Origin: Candidatus Physcocola equi
GTDB lineage: Bacteria; Bacteroidota; Bacteroidia; Bacteroidales; Paludibacteraceae
Direction of reading: 5' to 3'
DNA length: 42,581 nt
Assembly (NCBI GenBank): GCA_018064855.1
Contig: JAGHUM010000041.1
Coordinates: 1-42,581, forward strand
Below the pieces are notes generated by a model. The model ran no database searches and was not told where the DNA came from. It saw nothing but the letters and a program-made list of their open reading frames with translations. Shown here in pieces: positions 11,301 through 17,900 of the stretch; the stretch's first letter is position 1; each line of letters starts with the position of its first letter. A program made the translations under genes and the position numbers.

Positions 11301-11383
11301 TTGCTCAGTGCATATTGAATTATATCATCAATATTTGATTGTTTGAGATTCGCATACTCAATTAATGTGATATTTTGTGCCAT
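2327..11383 (-). CDS. Giant S1-DEDDh exonuclease-RecQ-UvrD multidomain helicase (about 3,018 aa)
   Basis: Domains in order, numbered from the ATG: two S1/OB-fold domains (about 116-190 and 200-265); a long helical region with no recognised domain (about 270-815); a DEDDh exonuclease with all catalytic residues visible (D827 and E829 in FDLES, D877, H916 and D921 in HTAQED); an unclassified region (about 940-1480); a RecQ helicase (PTGGGKS at 1519-1525, DEAH at 1628-1631 followed by the RecQ aromatic-loop sequence CISQWGMEFRPEY, QEVGRAGR at 1835-1842); a possible winged-helix stretch near 2000-2060; and a UvrD-type helicase (GPGSGKT near 2382-2388, DEFQD at 2496-2500, GDKDQSIYGF, MHKVKGLEFD, YVAYTRAKK). 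ATG at 11383 was chosen over an in-frame TTG at 11407. The gene is A+T-rich, is followed 12 nt later by the NERD-helicase gene and lies 72 nt after a DUF1703-type gene. No frameshift was seen. A defence or DNA/RNA repair role is inferred. Confidence 0.9.
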   Translation of the reverse strand: MAQNITLIEYANLKQSNIDDIIQYALSKGVTIPSNPEFVLGDSILRQIDPIFHHRMKYQHVSSTTIAANEEKAVGTTELSVLNNSTRPVIKAIEGLTTAISDVEISRLKEFGDIHLNERICGVIDKVMPHGAYISLGDVSGFLYAKDVAWGFIDDIHKYLSEGERIEVIVLGYDEVKKKLILSRKQLIEDPLLNVIDKLSVGSEIEGIVKKISKKNRAYIEIDNEAIVEAEIPVGYTYPEGQAISGVISAINVEQHLLEITITSKLIEKEQPTQNLLKRKKALERNIAVVQFFDNHVNDFGRVLTNALGINNDDTKGELYSFNLNKRNWNPEITPDEGDWIIMTPAIFRGRREATQGDKLPYDKNGLLYALPYRGKFAKISGLDSKGTRHNYNVICHVINRILRNSGDKDIIIECFAEHLSVYKGNELNKVISEFLQDPELTKLLITLLPEFKAYQDENANYSNSIKAFESEIENSIFSKKDISVLNVLPKDFDFTPFYDKTIEILEESLKEYPDNVSSWLETHPFILDSLISNSATLSMDLLYAVSLATENYDAFIDSNKQWNEIYLWLKENAEPNAIPFLISYFTDKEKSFLIQSNIQSVLDYEEKKEFVSKLLDDPEHHMEILKLLAEEFIHNDFELIYNYITNNVTLNHIYGSICSHLNILVKDDETKVREFLALCIEHEIKITDIINASDQITDELAVEMFVQTADLEYLNVVDDFDRIPQWLNAQNAEFVCLFLQSCQKSFTEEDDKEAIADTLTSINDDKFRDSIINLTEDLQYKILQLCPEEYSRNIVAKYFASTGLFDLYIGEQWKKLKSQIPYISFDLESDENTIREFAFRSNDNTKVYQGEEQLGSLLRALNHADIIVGHRIKEWDLGTVLKKKGFESNAFIWDTLEIEILLNPCRYSYALHTGHTAQEDTELVDRLFWNQLYRLAQDGKLCSELSALLPKKINEILDTLRQPIFADFFSKESGDTGFYQVLIDTDKEITSKLKEINTSSDKALIVAPKRLWSRIAEHVSLRFAKEADDIDYMSISKERLDDKPLKDIFLNTILHRFSGLSETPVVANLAQYLRLNYLTDDVLSDYIVKSEGKVDCVDMDFISDKDNLRDYEHIYFIGCEIENRVNQYALSTLYSPSDFWDNNSSIPMRLGASSYLSITQEERKLHIFKDVPNDAANVWIERTRQGKYVINYNYDFFSVLKSIEENTSDSFHVEIIPWMTENVEGRNITLIHSERSRGFNAIQKRVSATTRYRATYWTYQFALLNRIHSNQKQLPIILLLDDALEIEKVELYARKQGYYVPSEGTLIRKLEMIEHHHNGLLVTCKDKFFEIVDWRKDTPYCYVWDHLAVEKHMMMWHGFADEMNKSFLNDGVKEKKSEDNAGSTKDTYQSALLSIWPIYEYFFRFIKANSVESTMYVLDSFLEEYHSLSSAWGISSLGIKDIWQNEDDFNNALNRTKEIFTDEMSIYHDNTDIEKAMEIILNVFVPLDKDGKHEWRPIQKEILPQILSRKENYLVSLPTGGGKSVLFQGPALYNSAYTNKLSIVVTPLKALMQDQVKELGEKGFISNVDYLNGDRSYQEIRSIYRKINGGEIAILYVTPERFRSRAFLNALITRMSNDHGLEYMVFDEAHCISQWGMEFRPEYLNVIKKCKEQKDSYGENMCIAMFSATVTDMIYEQINEVVPVKRLGQDNDRKIYNPIRSHIGMKFKEVLHDIPHRLKEIVEYIKLNKIDSSKSRMLVFCKTRNQCEEIALMLTDELQKVGVLNSSTANQSVGYFHAGMDGDDREETYTRFKEESDPLYILCATKAFGMGMDIPNIHYIVHLMPPSVMEDYLQEVGRAGRNEDMYKAVGFSTENPIPTVCLCSTDDIKKAREQLLQNMLSWKNLEEIRVAINTYISHIQPLEKTREYPIVVPNTLWANGQFDHDFTDFKIGQYWLERMGRIKMGYLSPAHINVTILDNNSAESLEDKLKRLSSSTKGKLAFDILSELRLIQNEQQSQTIQVSLQELASNISMSSTRLLDCMIWCEKHSIIRIEEETRCHIAFTRLSEVGYMLNSYSSHEVAFHVILNATRKLLENNRLKVERNYSLSDIHQFIREADNLEEIVKDVTKTEEDGKQTKEKYMIWYNENDKQKNKGLSIAKSYHDDLYKKRLRQVISLLELIPDVKVQSYLDTKKKSVLQSVIVEKDTWKDFLNSFQKDCIRLLSYINNNKQTKLRWSNAIVELQLEERGFAYFDSLLRYLDGMAYLATDALLPTGIEIYTTEQSENAILENVAESSKDFDDKVAFDEAMEIRNLRLYVMDVLTTKIHTETDFQELISTYFASKNAEDFRTLLSKYYADNDPIWEALRATAIKNAEEQLKDNPEQWAIYQENSNNNVNVEAGPGSGKTHVLTLKCAKLIYHQHVNPQSILVLAYNRAVVVELRSRLAKLFASLGLSRSASQLHVYTFHSLAKRVCGDQALAGHEMFEWESILLNTIKNRPNDVRAAMPELQYVFIDEFQDITQTRLNAMFGLKEIYNPLTFFTIGDKDQSIYGFEKEESMDPNYYYKQLYDTLNPKKMEMFTNYRSYPKILNAAKCYLPEHSPSKNALRPCKKNIEKEPQSEYVYIYPNNRDWSQDFAGYVQWLKQQGVSDLAVFFRTNNEVYHGYSLIKALNLPGIRIRIQGASACELFRMREIYSVLKLLDDNRNKKIIIDNSETEQYLKTKITSWIQKLSSWDPFYMDFAYVLILDYLDFATGDEEPHTYGEMADSIRETLKEDNPQLYKLYDDKRYADRRILVDQQMNVVLTTMHKVKGLEFDAVIITPSVTSLPFNPTEDMDISLPLSRSDIEQIEEEQRLLYVAYTRAKKFLFVYKGNRELAIENMQRFASLEDQWGIRERKVGLVNYNIGYSANDYNFNRIKLNDYIVYQIRKNDSLSVVRKRKKKNGEPFTSYNIVHNGKYVGQLSQKSNIAKRMDVENKDMLNGFFVSEVFYWTYEDTLAADKRAEEKTGQNPNYASGWCAEAKNQGYIFIVNIAGYGQ

Positions 11384-11403
11384 GTCAAATCTATTTTGTC
11401 CAG

Positions 11404-11436
11404 TCAAAACTTCTTTACAAATCCAATTATATTCAT
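11404..11436 (-). other. Possible 10-codon mini-ORF upstream of the giant helicase gene
   Basis: On the minus strand, in the gap between the DUF1703-type gene and the giant helicase gene, a GGGAGG motif sits 4 nt before an ATG that opens a 10-codon frame (MNIIGFVKKF) ending in TGA at 11404-11406. The TGA overlaps the alternative TTG start of the giant gene. Shine-Dalgarno motifs are unusual in Bacteroidota, which makes the spacing noticeable. It could be a leader peptide, a relic or chance. Confidence 0.15.
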
Positions 11437-11455
11437 GAATCCTCCCACAAGATTC

Positions 11456-13003
11456 TCACCCAACAATCCATTCCGATACATTTCTATCTTGAGTGCTGAA
11501 ATTCGCCCCGATTTTCACAATCCTCTTTTCCGGAACAGATATTTTTTCAGCATATTTCTTTACGTCGATCTGATTTAATGCACTTTGAGCAGAGCCATCT
11601 CGTTTACATTCAATAATGTAGGCACAATTGTCGGTTTCAAAGAAAACATCGATACGACCACCAAGGACGGGATACTCCACATATACCTTATACCCTGTTG
11701 ATCGAATCATAAGATAAATCATATTGCGGAAATTCGCCTCAATCAACTTTTCGTTTTTGCTTTCAAATGGTATCTGGGAAAGAATCAATTGCATCTGACT
11801 CATAAACGAATCCACACAACCATTTTTCAGCATCCGCTTTAGTTTGATCATGTCTGAATCCCATTCATCCAAATCCTTGTCCGTAAACTCCACCGCGAGA
11901 TATTTCACAAAACCATCGGCAACTTCTTCATTTGGGAAACCGAGGGTGTATATACCATCAGCATCACGGCCTTTGATGGTAAGATATCCGCTTTGATACA
12001 AAGCCGCGATGACATTGCTATCGCCACTCCCAAAAGAAGACATACTTTCTGCTGTCACCTCAACTTCTTCGCTTAAACTTGTCAGGTCGAAAGCTTTTTC
12101 CTTGAGAATTTTAGCCAAATAAGTCGGAGTGCCGGTAGCGAACCAGAAATCTCTTAATTGTTTGGATTCCAAAGCATTCAACAAACTAAACGGATTGTAT
12201 ATATCAACTGATTTTTCACAAAAATGATAACCATCGTATTTCTTTTTCAACAAAGAATACAATTTTTCACAACTGACAGCTTCTTCTTCTGCAAAATCGA
12301 CAACTCCCTCATTGAGATTAGGACGCAGCTCGTCTTCCGTAATACCACAGATAGAGGCGTATTTCTTACTCATGGAAATGTCGTTCAAGTTGTTCGCCGC
12401 ACTGAAGATGCCCAACTTTCCATAGCAAGTGACACCAGTCAGAAAAGTGAACTTGATGAATCGATCCGATTTTTTGAAGACACTATACAAACCCTGCAAA
12501 ATATCACGGAAATACTCCTGCAACACATCGTTGCCAATGGTATCGGTTAATGGTTTGTCGTACTCATCTACAAGGATGACCACTTTTTTCCCCGACATTT
12601 CAAATGCACGCCTAATAACCCCCTGGAAACGAAGTCCGAATGTGGTTTCATTGGCATCCGCTCCATAGATTTTCTCTTTGTTTACCAAGAACTCGTTGAT
12701 GACAGATTTGATTGCATCTTCATTTGTATAAGATTCTCCTGTGAAATCCAAATGAAACACAGGATATTCGATCCAATCCTGCTCCAACTTTTCAATCGCC
12801 AAACCCTTGAAAAGTTCTTTTTTGCCAAGAAAATAAGCCTCCAACGTTGTTGTAAGCAAACTTTTTCCGAAACGTCGCGGACGACTGAGGAAATAGTATT
12901 CACCAGTCGTGACCAATTTGTAAATCAAATCGGTTTTATCTACATAGACGTATCCGCCTTCTATTATCTTTTCAAATGTTTGTATGCCGATCGGATATTT
13001 CAT
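11456..13003 (-). CDS. AAA-ATPase-like protein with C-terminal DUF1703 PD-(D/E)XK nuclease domain
   Basis: The 515-residue product starts with the typical MKYPIGIQTF of this family, so the ATG at 13003 is preferred to the TTG at 13030, which lies in a promoter box. The N-terminal AAA-ATPase-like domain (PF09820 type) carries the P-loop RPRRFGKS at 41-48 and a Walker B-like VVILVDEYDKPL. The C-terminal DUF1703 domain (PF08011 type) shows PD-(D/E)XK residues in GRIDVFFET (D452) and YIIECK (E465, K467). The family is very abundant and multicopy in Bacteroidales genomes; its role is unproven, with mobile or defence-associated nuclease function usually suggested. It stands 72 nt upstream of the giant helicase gene on the same strand, so readthrough is possible, but it may be an independent neighbour. 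Confidence 0.88.
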   Translation of the reverse strand: MKYPIGIQTFEKIIEGGYVYVDKTDLIYKLVTTGEYYFLSRPRRFGKSLLTTTLEAYFLGKKELFKGLAIEKLEQDWIEYPVFHLDFTGESYTNEDAIKSVINEFLVNKEKIYGADANETTFGLRFQGVIRRAFEMSGKKVVILVDEYDKPLTDTIGNDVLQEYFRDILQGLYSVFKKSDRFIKFTFLTGVTCYGKLGIFSAANNLNDISMSKKYASICGITEDELRPNLNEGVVDFAEEEAVSCEKLYSLLKKKYDGYHFCEKSVDIYNPFSLLNALESKQLRDFWFATGTPTYLAKILKEKAFDLTSLSEEVEVTAESMSSFGSGDSNVIAALYQSGYLTIKGRDADGIYTLGFPNEEVADGFVKYLAVEFTDKDLDEWDSDMIKLKRMLKNGCVDSFMSQMQLILSQIPFESKNEKLIEANFRNMIYLMIRSTGYKVYVEYPVLGGRIDVFFETDNCAYIIECKRDGSAQSALNQIDVKKYAEKISVPEKRIVKIGANFSTQDRNVSEWIVG

Positions 13004-13027
13004 AAATCGTCTTATTCTTGGTTTTTG

Positions 13028-13035
13028 CAAAGATA
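13028..13035 (-). promoter_or_regulatory. -7 box (TATCTTTG) for the AAA/DUF1703 gene
   Basis: The minus strand reads TATCTTTG, a perfect match to the Bacteroidetes -7 consensus TAnnTTTG, 24 nt upstream of the ATG at 13003. No TTTG lies at the expected -33 distance. The box overlaps the TTG codon at 13030, which argues against that codon as translation start. Confidence 0.5.
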
Positions 13036-13063
13036 GTGAAAAAGAGGGAAAATAGACATCACG

Positions 13064-13095
13064 TTTGCGTTTTTGGGCTTTTATTGCTAAATTTG
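13064..13095 (+). promoter_or_regulatory. Sigma-ABfr-type promoter for the DUF4254-GT9 operon
   Basis: TTTG at 13064-13067 and TAAATTTG at 13088-13095 are separated by 20 nt, a near-perfect Bacteroidetes housekeeping promoter. Transcription would begin near 13102, giving a leader of about 30 nt before the ATG at 13132. It is divergent from the promoter of the AAA/DUF1703 gene. Confidence 0.7.
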
Positions 13096-13131
13096 CTCAT
13101 TATTGATAAATACGCATAAAAAAACACAAAT

Positions 13132-13737
13132 ATGAGCTTCACTTCTGATGCCAACAAACTTTTCGACCAAGTGATAGTCGATTATCACAAAGCCGACGAT
13201 GTTGATACTCCTATCAACAACCCTTATCCAGCACAAACCATCAACAATATTTTGTACCTGAAAAACTGGATCGACACTGTACAATGGCATCTGGAAGATA
13301 TCATCCGCAACCCTGAAATCGATCCCGTGGAGGCGCTCGCCATCAAACGACGCATCGACAAAAGCAACCAAGACCGCACAGACTTGGTGGAACGCATCGA
13401 CAGCTTTTTCTGGGAAAAATACCAAGGTGTGAAGGTGAAAGACAACGCGGTCATCAATACCGAAAGCCCTGCTTGGGCCATCGACCGTCTCTCTATCCTC
13501 GCTCTCAAAATCTACCATATGCGCATCGAAACTGAACGCACCGACGTCAGCGCCGACCACAAGGCCGCCTGCCAGAAGAAACTCGATGTGCTACTCGAAC
13601 AGCGCGTTGACCTATCTTCTGCTATCGACCAACTGCTCAGCGACATCGAAAACGGTGAACGCTACATGAAGGTGTACAAACAGATGAAGATGTACAACGA
13701 CCCTAATCTCAACCCTGTTCTCTACGGCAAAAAATAA
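13132..13737 (+). CDS. DUF4254 domain-containing protein
   Basis: This 201-residue soluble protein is mostly helical and charged, without signal peptide or membrane segment. It matches the DUF4254 family in length and in pattern (NNPYPAQTINNILYLKNW near the start; ending in a GERYMKVYKQMKMYNDP block). The family is largely confined to Bacteroidetes and is usually found, as here, directly before a glycosyltransferase family 9 gene, which suggests a role in envelope glycan assembly; no biochemical function is known to me. It has its own promoter 37 nt upstream and is followed by a hairpin that may attenuate expression of the GT9 gene. Confidence 0.88.
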   Translation: MSFTSDANKLFDQVIVDYHKADDVDTPINNPYPAQTINNILYLKNWIDTVQWHLEDIIRNPEIDPVEALAIKRRIDKSNQDRTDLVERIDSFFWEKYQGVKVKDNAVINTESPAWAIDRLSILALKIYHMRIETERTDVSADHKAACQKKLDVLLEQRVDLSSAIDQLLSDIENGERYMKVYKQMKMYNDPNLNPVLYGKK

Positions 13738-13758
13738 GTTTATTATCAGTATATGATT

Positions 13759-13786
13759 AGACGGAGTGCTGAACTCCGTCTTTTTT
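13759..13786 (+). terminator. Intrinsic terminator or attenuator between DUF4254 and GT9 genes
   Basis: AGACGGAG (13759-13766), a 7-nt loop and CTCCGTCT (13774-13781) form a perfect 8-bp stem with a T-run to 13786. It lies after the DUF4254 stop and only 22 nt before the GT9 start, so it probably reduces readthrough rather than ending the operon completely. Confidence 0.75.
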
Positions 13787-13807
13787 ATTTCCATTTTTTC
13801 GGACACA

Positions 13808-14821
13808 ATGAAAGAAGTTCTCGTGATGAGGATGTCGGCCATGGGCGACGTGGCTATGACCGTCCCTGTAATAGCCAGCGTTCTGACTCAACACCCTGAC
13901 GTTCACATTACCATGCTCAGCGACCCACGATTTGCAGATATGTTTGCCGGACTTGACCGACTGACTTTTGTGGGCGTTGACAAGAAAAACGACTACAAGG
14001 GTCTGCTGGGCATCTTCAAACTTTTTCGGCACTTACGCAAGAATTACAAATTCGACTTGTTTGTCGATCTTCACGATGTGCTCCGCAGCCAGGTACTCCG
14101 TACGCTCTACCGGCTAACAGGACTTAAGATTTCGGTGATCGACAAAGGCCGCGCGGAGAAGAAAGCGCTGATTGCCGCAGCGCCAAGCGAACGCAAACAA
14201 CTTATCAGTTCGTTTGAACGATACAGAATCGCTTTTGAAAAAGCGGGGCTCCCCACCACTATCAGCTTCAACGGCCTGAACATTGAAACCGATGGCTACG
14301 ACCAAAGCGTTCGCTATATTGGCGTCGCTCCGTTTGCCCAACACGCCGGAAAGATTTATCCGCTCGACAAAATGAAGGAGGTGGTGAAGCAACTCGCTCA
14401 ACGCCCTCAAACGCACATCTTCCTTTTCGGTGGCGGCAAAAAAGAAAAAGAGACAATGGAAAACTGGGTGAGCGAACTGAGCGCCGAAGGTCTGACTAAT
14501 GTGGAATCGCTCGTGGGCAAATGCAAAGGTTTGAAAGAGGAAATGAAGAAGATGAAACAGTGCAAGGTGATGATTTCGATGGACTCCGCCAATATGCACA
14601 TCGCATCGCTGGTAGGCACACCCGTTGTTTCCGTTTGGGGTGCCACGCATCCGTATGCCGGTTTCTATGGCTTCAACCAGAATCCTGCCAATGCTGTCCA
14701 ACTCGATATGGACTGCCGCCCGTGCTCTGTATTCGGCAACAAACCATGTAAGAAAGGAAATTATCCTTGTCTGAACGGTATCGCACCGGAAACGATTGTG
14801 GATTTGAGCTGTGAGCAATGA
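13808..14821 (+). CDS. Glycosyltransferase family 9 (heptosyltransferase-like) protein
   Basis: The 337-residue product begins MKEVLVMRMSAMGDVAMTVP, the characteristic GT9 N-terminus, so the ATG at 13808 is chosen over an upstream in-frame start at 13766 that would run through the preceding hairpin. Features include a GVAPFAQHAGKIYP segment at the start of the C-terminal nucleotide-sugar lobe, a late VGTPVVSVWGATHP motif typical of the family's donor-binding region, and a cysteine-rich tail (CRPCSVFGNKPC) seen in Bacteroidetes members. It likely transfers a sugar to lipopolysaccharide core or another envelope glycan in the cytoplasm. Its last codons and stop run into a heptanucleotide repeat tract. 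The donor and acceptor cannot be told from sequence. Confidence 0.88.
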   Translation: MKEVLVMRMSAMGDVAMTVPVIASVLTQHPDVHITMLSDPRFADMFAGLDRLTFVGVDKKNDYKGLLGIFKLFRHLRKNYKFDLFVDLHDVLRSQVLRTLYRLTGLKISVIDKGRAEKKALIAAAPSERKQLISSFERYRIAFEKAGLPTTISFNGLNIETDGYDQSVRYIGVAPFAQHAGKIYPLDKMKEVVKQLAQRPQTHIFLFGGGKKEKETMENWVSELSAEGLTNVESLVGKCKGLKEEMKKMKQCKVMISMDSANMHIASLVGTPVVSVWGATHPYAGFYGFNQNPANAVQLDMDCRPCSVFGNKPCKKGNYPCLNGIAPETIVDLSCEQ

Positions 14822-14882
14822 GTTGTGGGTTGTGGGTTGTGAGTTTTGGGTTGTGAGTTTTGGGTTGTGAGCTGTGAGCAAC
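14808..14882. repeat. Degenerate heptanucleotide tandem repeat
   Basis: About ten units of consensus G(T/C)TGTG(A/G), with GTTTTGG variants, run in strict 7-nt register. The block starts inside the last codons of the GT9 gene and includes its TGA stop (14819-14821). The motif GAGCTGTGAGCAA occurs at both ends (14806-14818 and 14869-14881), bracketing the tract as a direct repeat. Confidence 0.8.
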
Positions 14883-14892
14883 CCCTTCAAAT

Positions 14893-14930
14893 AAAAAAGC
14901 GTACATTCCATTTCGGGATGTACGCTTTTT
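14893..14930. terminator. Bidirectional terminator between GT9 and beta-galactosidase genes
   Basis: GCGTACATTCC (14899-14909) pairs with GGGATGTACGC (14915-14925) with one G-T wobble around a 5-nt loop. It is flanked by A6 on the left and T5 on the right, so it can terminate the converging GT9 (plus) and beta-galactosidase (minus) transcripts. Confidence 0.85.
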
Positions 14931-14952
14931 CTATTTGCTGAACTGGATTGCA

Positions 14953-17900
14953 TCAGTTCAGGCGAACCTTATACACTTTTGAAGTTTCAACAGACTTGAA
15001 GATATAGAAATTGCCCTTTACAGTTCCATCTATCTGCACTGGAATACCATTGTTAATCTCAATCCAGTTTATCAGACGTCCTGCAAGATCATACACTGCA
15101 TAGATGCCATTTGGAACTTCCTCTTGCTGAATCAGGATAGCATTCGTTGCAGGGTCGCTGGTGGAAATAAACTTGATCCAGTCGATGTTGACATAAGAAC
15201 CTTCGATGAGCAGTTTCAAGATATGCTTGCCTGCCTCAATTTCTGCAGTAGAAGCCTTGATGGTCTGATAGGTTTCCCAGTCTTCCCCTTTTGGCACCTC
15301 TATCTTTTCCGTGACAGGTTTGTTGTCGATGAAGAGTGAGAAACCAGAGCCTTCGAGACCGGAAGCCACACGCAATTCAAGGTCGTAAGGCTCAGTTTTT
15401 GCCACGTCAACGGTATATTCCAACCATTCGCCCTTGGCTGTCCACCCCACTGCGTAACCGCCGGTTGAGACCGCTGTGATATCCACTTCGTCCTCACGAT
15501 AAGCGCCGCCCTGATTGGTTGCATCATTATCTTGGAACGATAAGCCCGGACCACCCTCGTCGTAGTTCTCTGCTTCCACCTTGCCTGGGATAGAGATTAC
15601 GCCATCGTATGGTTCCTGAGAAGGAAGGATATAATCGATTTCCGGATAATCGACGGTTTGATTGCTGGTTGGGATATTCGAAAAACCGAGTTTAGCGATG
15701 TCTGTCAGGTTCTCCACCTTTCCTTTAAGCGGGCAGATACGGAATTTATGGCTATACGACTGCTTAGAAGGGAGCATCTGGTAGCCCTGTGGTTTGGCCC
15801 CCCAAGAGTTGACACCACCAAGCCCCTGCTGCCTGTAATCGACACGAAGCGTGATATCGGCGTTTCTACTCAAATCCCAAGGATGAACAGTCTTTTCAAG
15901 ATCTTCCGGTGTGAAGTGCTGTGCGCTGAATTCCATCACAGGAGAGCCAACCACCATGATACCCACGCCAGCCGAATTGGTAAGCGCAGCCCATCTGACG
16001 TCGGTACGCTGTCCTGTCTCGCTGATTTCCATGTAAGGGATGGTCATCGAGTCGGCATAAGTGGTATAGAGACCTTCATAAGAACTTCTGTTTCGGCCAT
16101 AGTAGTTTTCGTGAGGGCCACGTCCGAGATAAGTCACCTTTTCAAATCCGCCAGGCACAGTAATCAAAGTACCCACATTAGGGAGTTCATCCATAGAGGC
16201 GTCTGGTGTCACTTTGTAATCGACCAGAATGTCGCCACTGCCATAAATGGTATAACTCATGGTCATGCTTGAAGAACCAGCCTGAGGGAGAGCGATAGAG
16301 AAATCGACACGCGTTTCAGTATCCGACACTTTCGTCACCTTAGAAGAGTTTACCGAACGTCTGCTACCCGCATAGCGCCATTCGCTGCATCGGGTTGCCA
16401 TATTGTTACCCTTGTCGTTGTCTGTGCTTGCACGCCAGAAGTTAGGTTCCGGACCATTCTTAATAATCTGCACGCCATTGCAAAGGTATTCTGTAATCAC
16501 AGCCGACTTGGTGTCTATCGTTACCGAATAGTCATCCCCTTTGACCACCAGCAAACCGTTGCTTTCGGTTGTCTGCTGTTTTGGCAACGACGCCAGATTG
16601 ATCTTTGGAGAGTAACCCTGTCCCAAATCGAGAGTAAACTGTTCGTGCGCAATGCTGTGTCCGGCATCCGCCCAAGACTCATCCTTCTTCAAACGGAAAT
16701 CGAAATCAATCTTATAAGAAGAGCCAGCCTTGACAGCAGCCGGTTTCTTAAAAGGAACGACAACTTCTTTTTTCGACAAAGGATTTACATTGGTAATGGA
16801 AGGATCGACAGCACCGGAAGCGATTTCAACACCATCTTCCTTCACCGACCAAAAGGCCTCGGCAATATCATTGATGTTGATGAAATCGAAGCGGCTTTCG
16901 ATGGTAAACTTGCCGGCAGCCGCATCAACAGCCGAGACAATAATATTTCTGTAGGCATGTTTCACCTCAAAGATTTCCGGCTGTAGTTCACGGTCGGGGA
17001 ACACAAGGCCGTTGGCACAGAAGTTGTCGTCGTTTGGCTTGTCGCCCCAAAGACCACCATAGTTGAAATACTTTGTTCCATTGCGGCGCAAACCTTGGTC
17101 GATAAAGTCCCAAATGAAACCGCCGAAGACACGAGGGTTGTTGTAAAACGCATCGACATATTCCTGGATTTCACCAACACTGTTTCCCATGGCATGCTCA
17201 TATTCACAAAGCATGAAAGGTTTGTTGTTGTTATTGTAGGTTGAGACACCCCAAGGGTCACAATACATACAGCTCTGCACGTCGGCATTGTTGTTGTCTC
17301 CTTCGTAGTGAACCGGACGGGTATTATCCGCTTGGTGAGCATATTCCCTCATCGAGGCAAACACGTTACCATATCCGGCTTCGTTGCCAAGCGACCAGAT
17401 GATTACACAAGGGTGGTTTTTATCTCGCTGAATCATGCTCGACATACGTTCCAGACAAGCCGGACGCCAGTCGTCGCTGCTCTTAGGGAGTTCGCCATTC
17501 GCTCCATGAGACTCCACATTGCACTCGTCGAGCACATAAATACCGAGGCTGTCGCAAATATCGTAGATACGCGGGTCATTGGGATAATGAGAGGTGCGCA
17601 ACGCATTGATATTAAATTTCTTCATCAACTTAACATCTTCCAAAATACGTTCGGTGCTCAACACACGTCCGTGGTCTGGATCTATCTCATGACGGTCAAC
17701 ACCACGCAGAATGATTGGCGAATTGTTGAAATAAAACCTCGTGATACCCTGATTGTCTTTTTTCAATTCCACCTTTCTAAATCCCACGCGGGCGCTTTCC
17801 ACCTGCACCGTCTTGCCGCTTGCATCTTTCAACGAAAGCACAGCAGTATAGAGATCTGGCGTTTCTACCGACCAGCGTTTGCAAGAAGGTACGGAAATCT

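Noticed and set aside
11386-11393. TAGATTTG as -7 box of the giant helicase gene
   Set aside because: It lies only 2 nt before the ATG, so the transcript would start at or inside the start codon, and no -33 box is correctly spaced.
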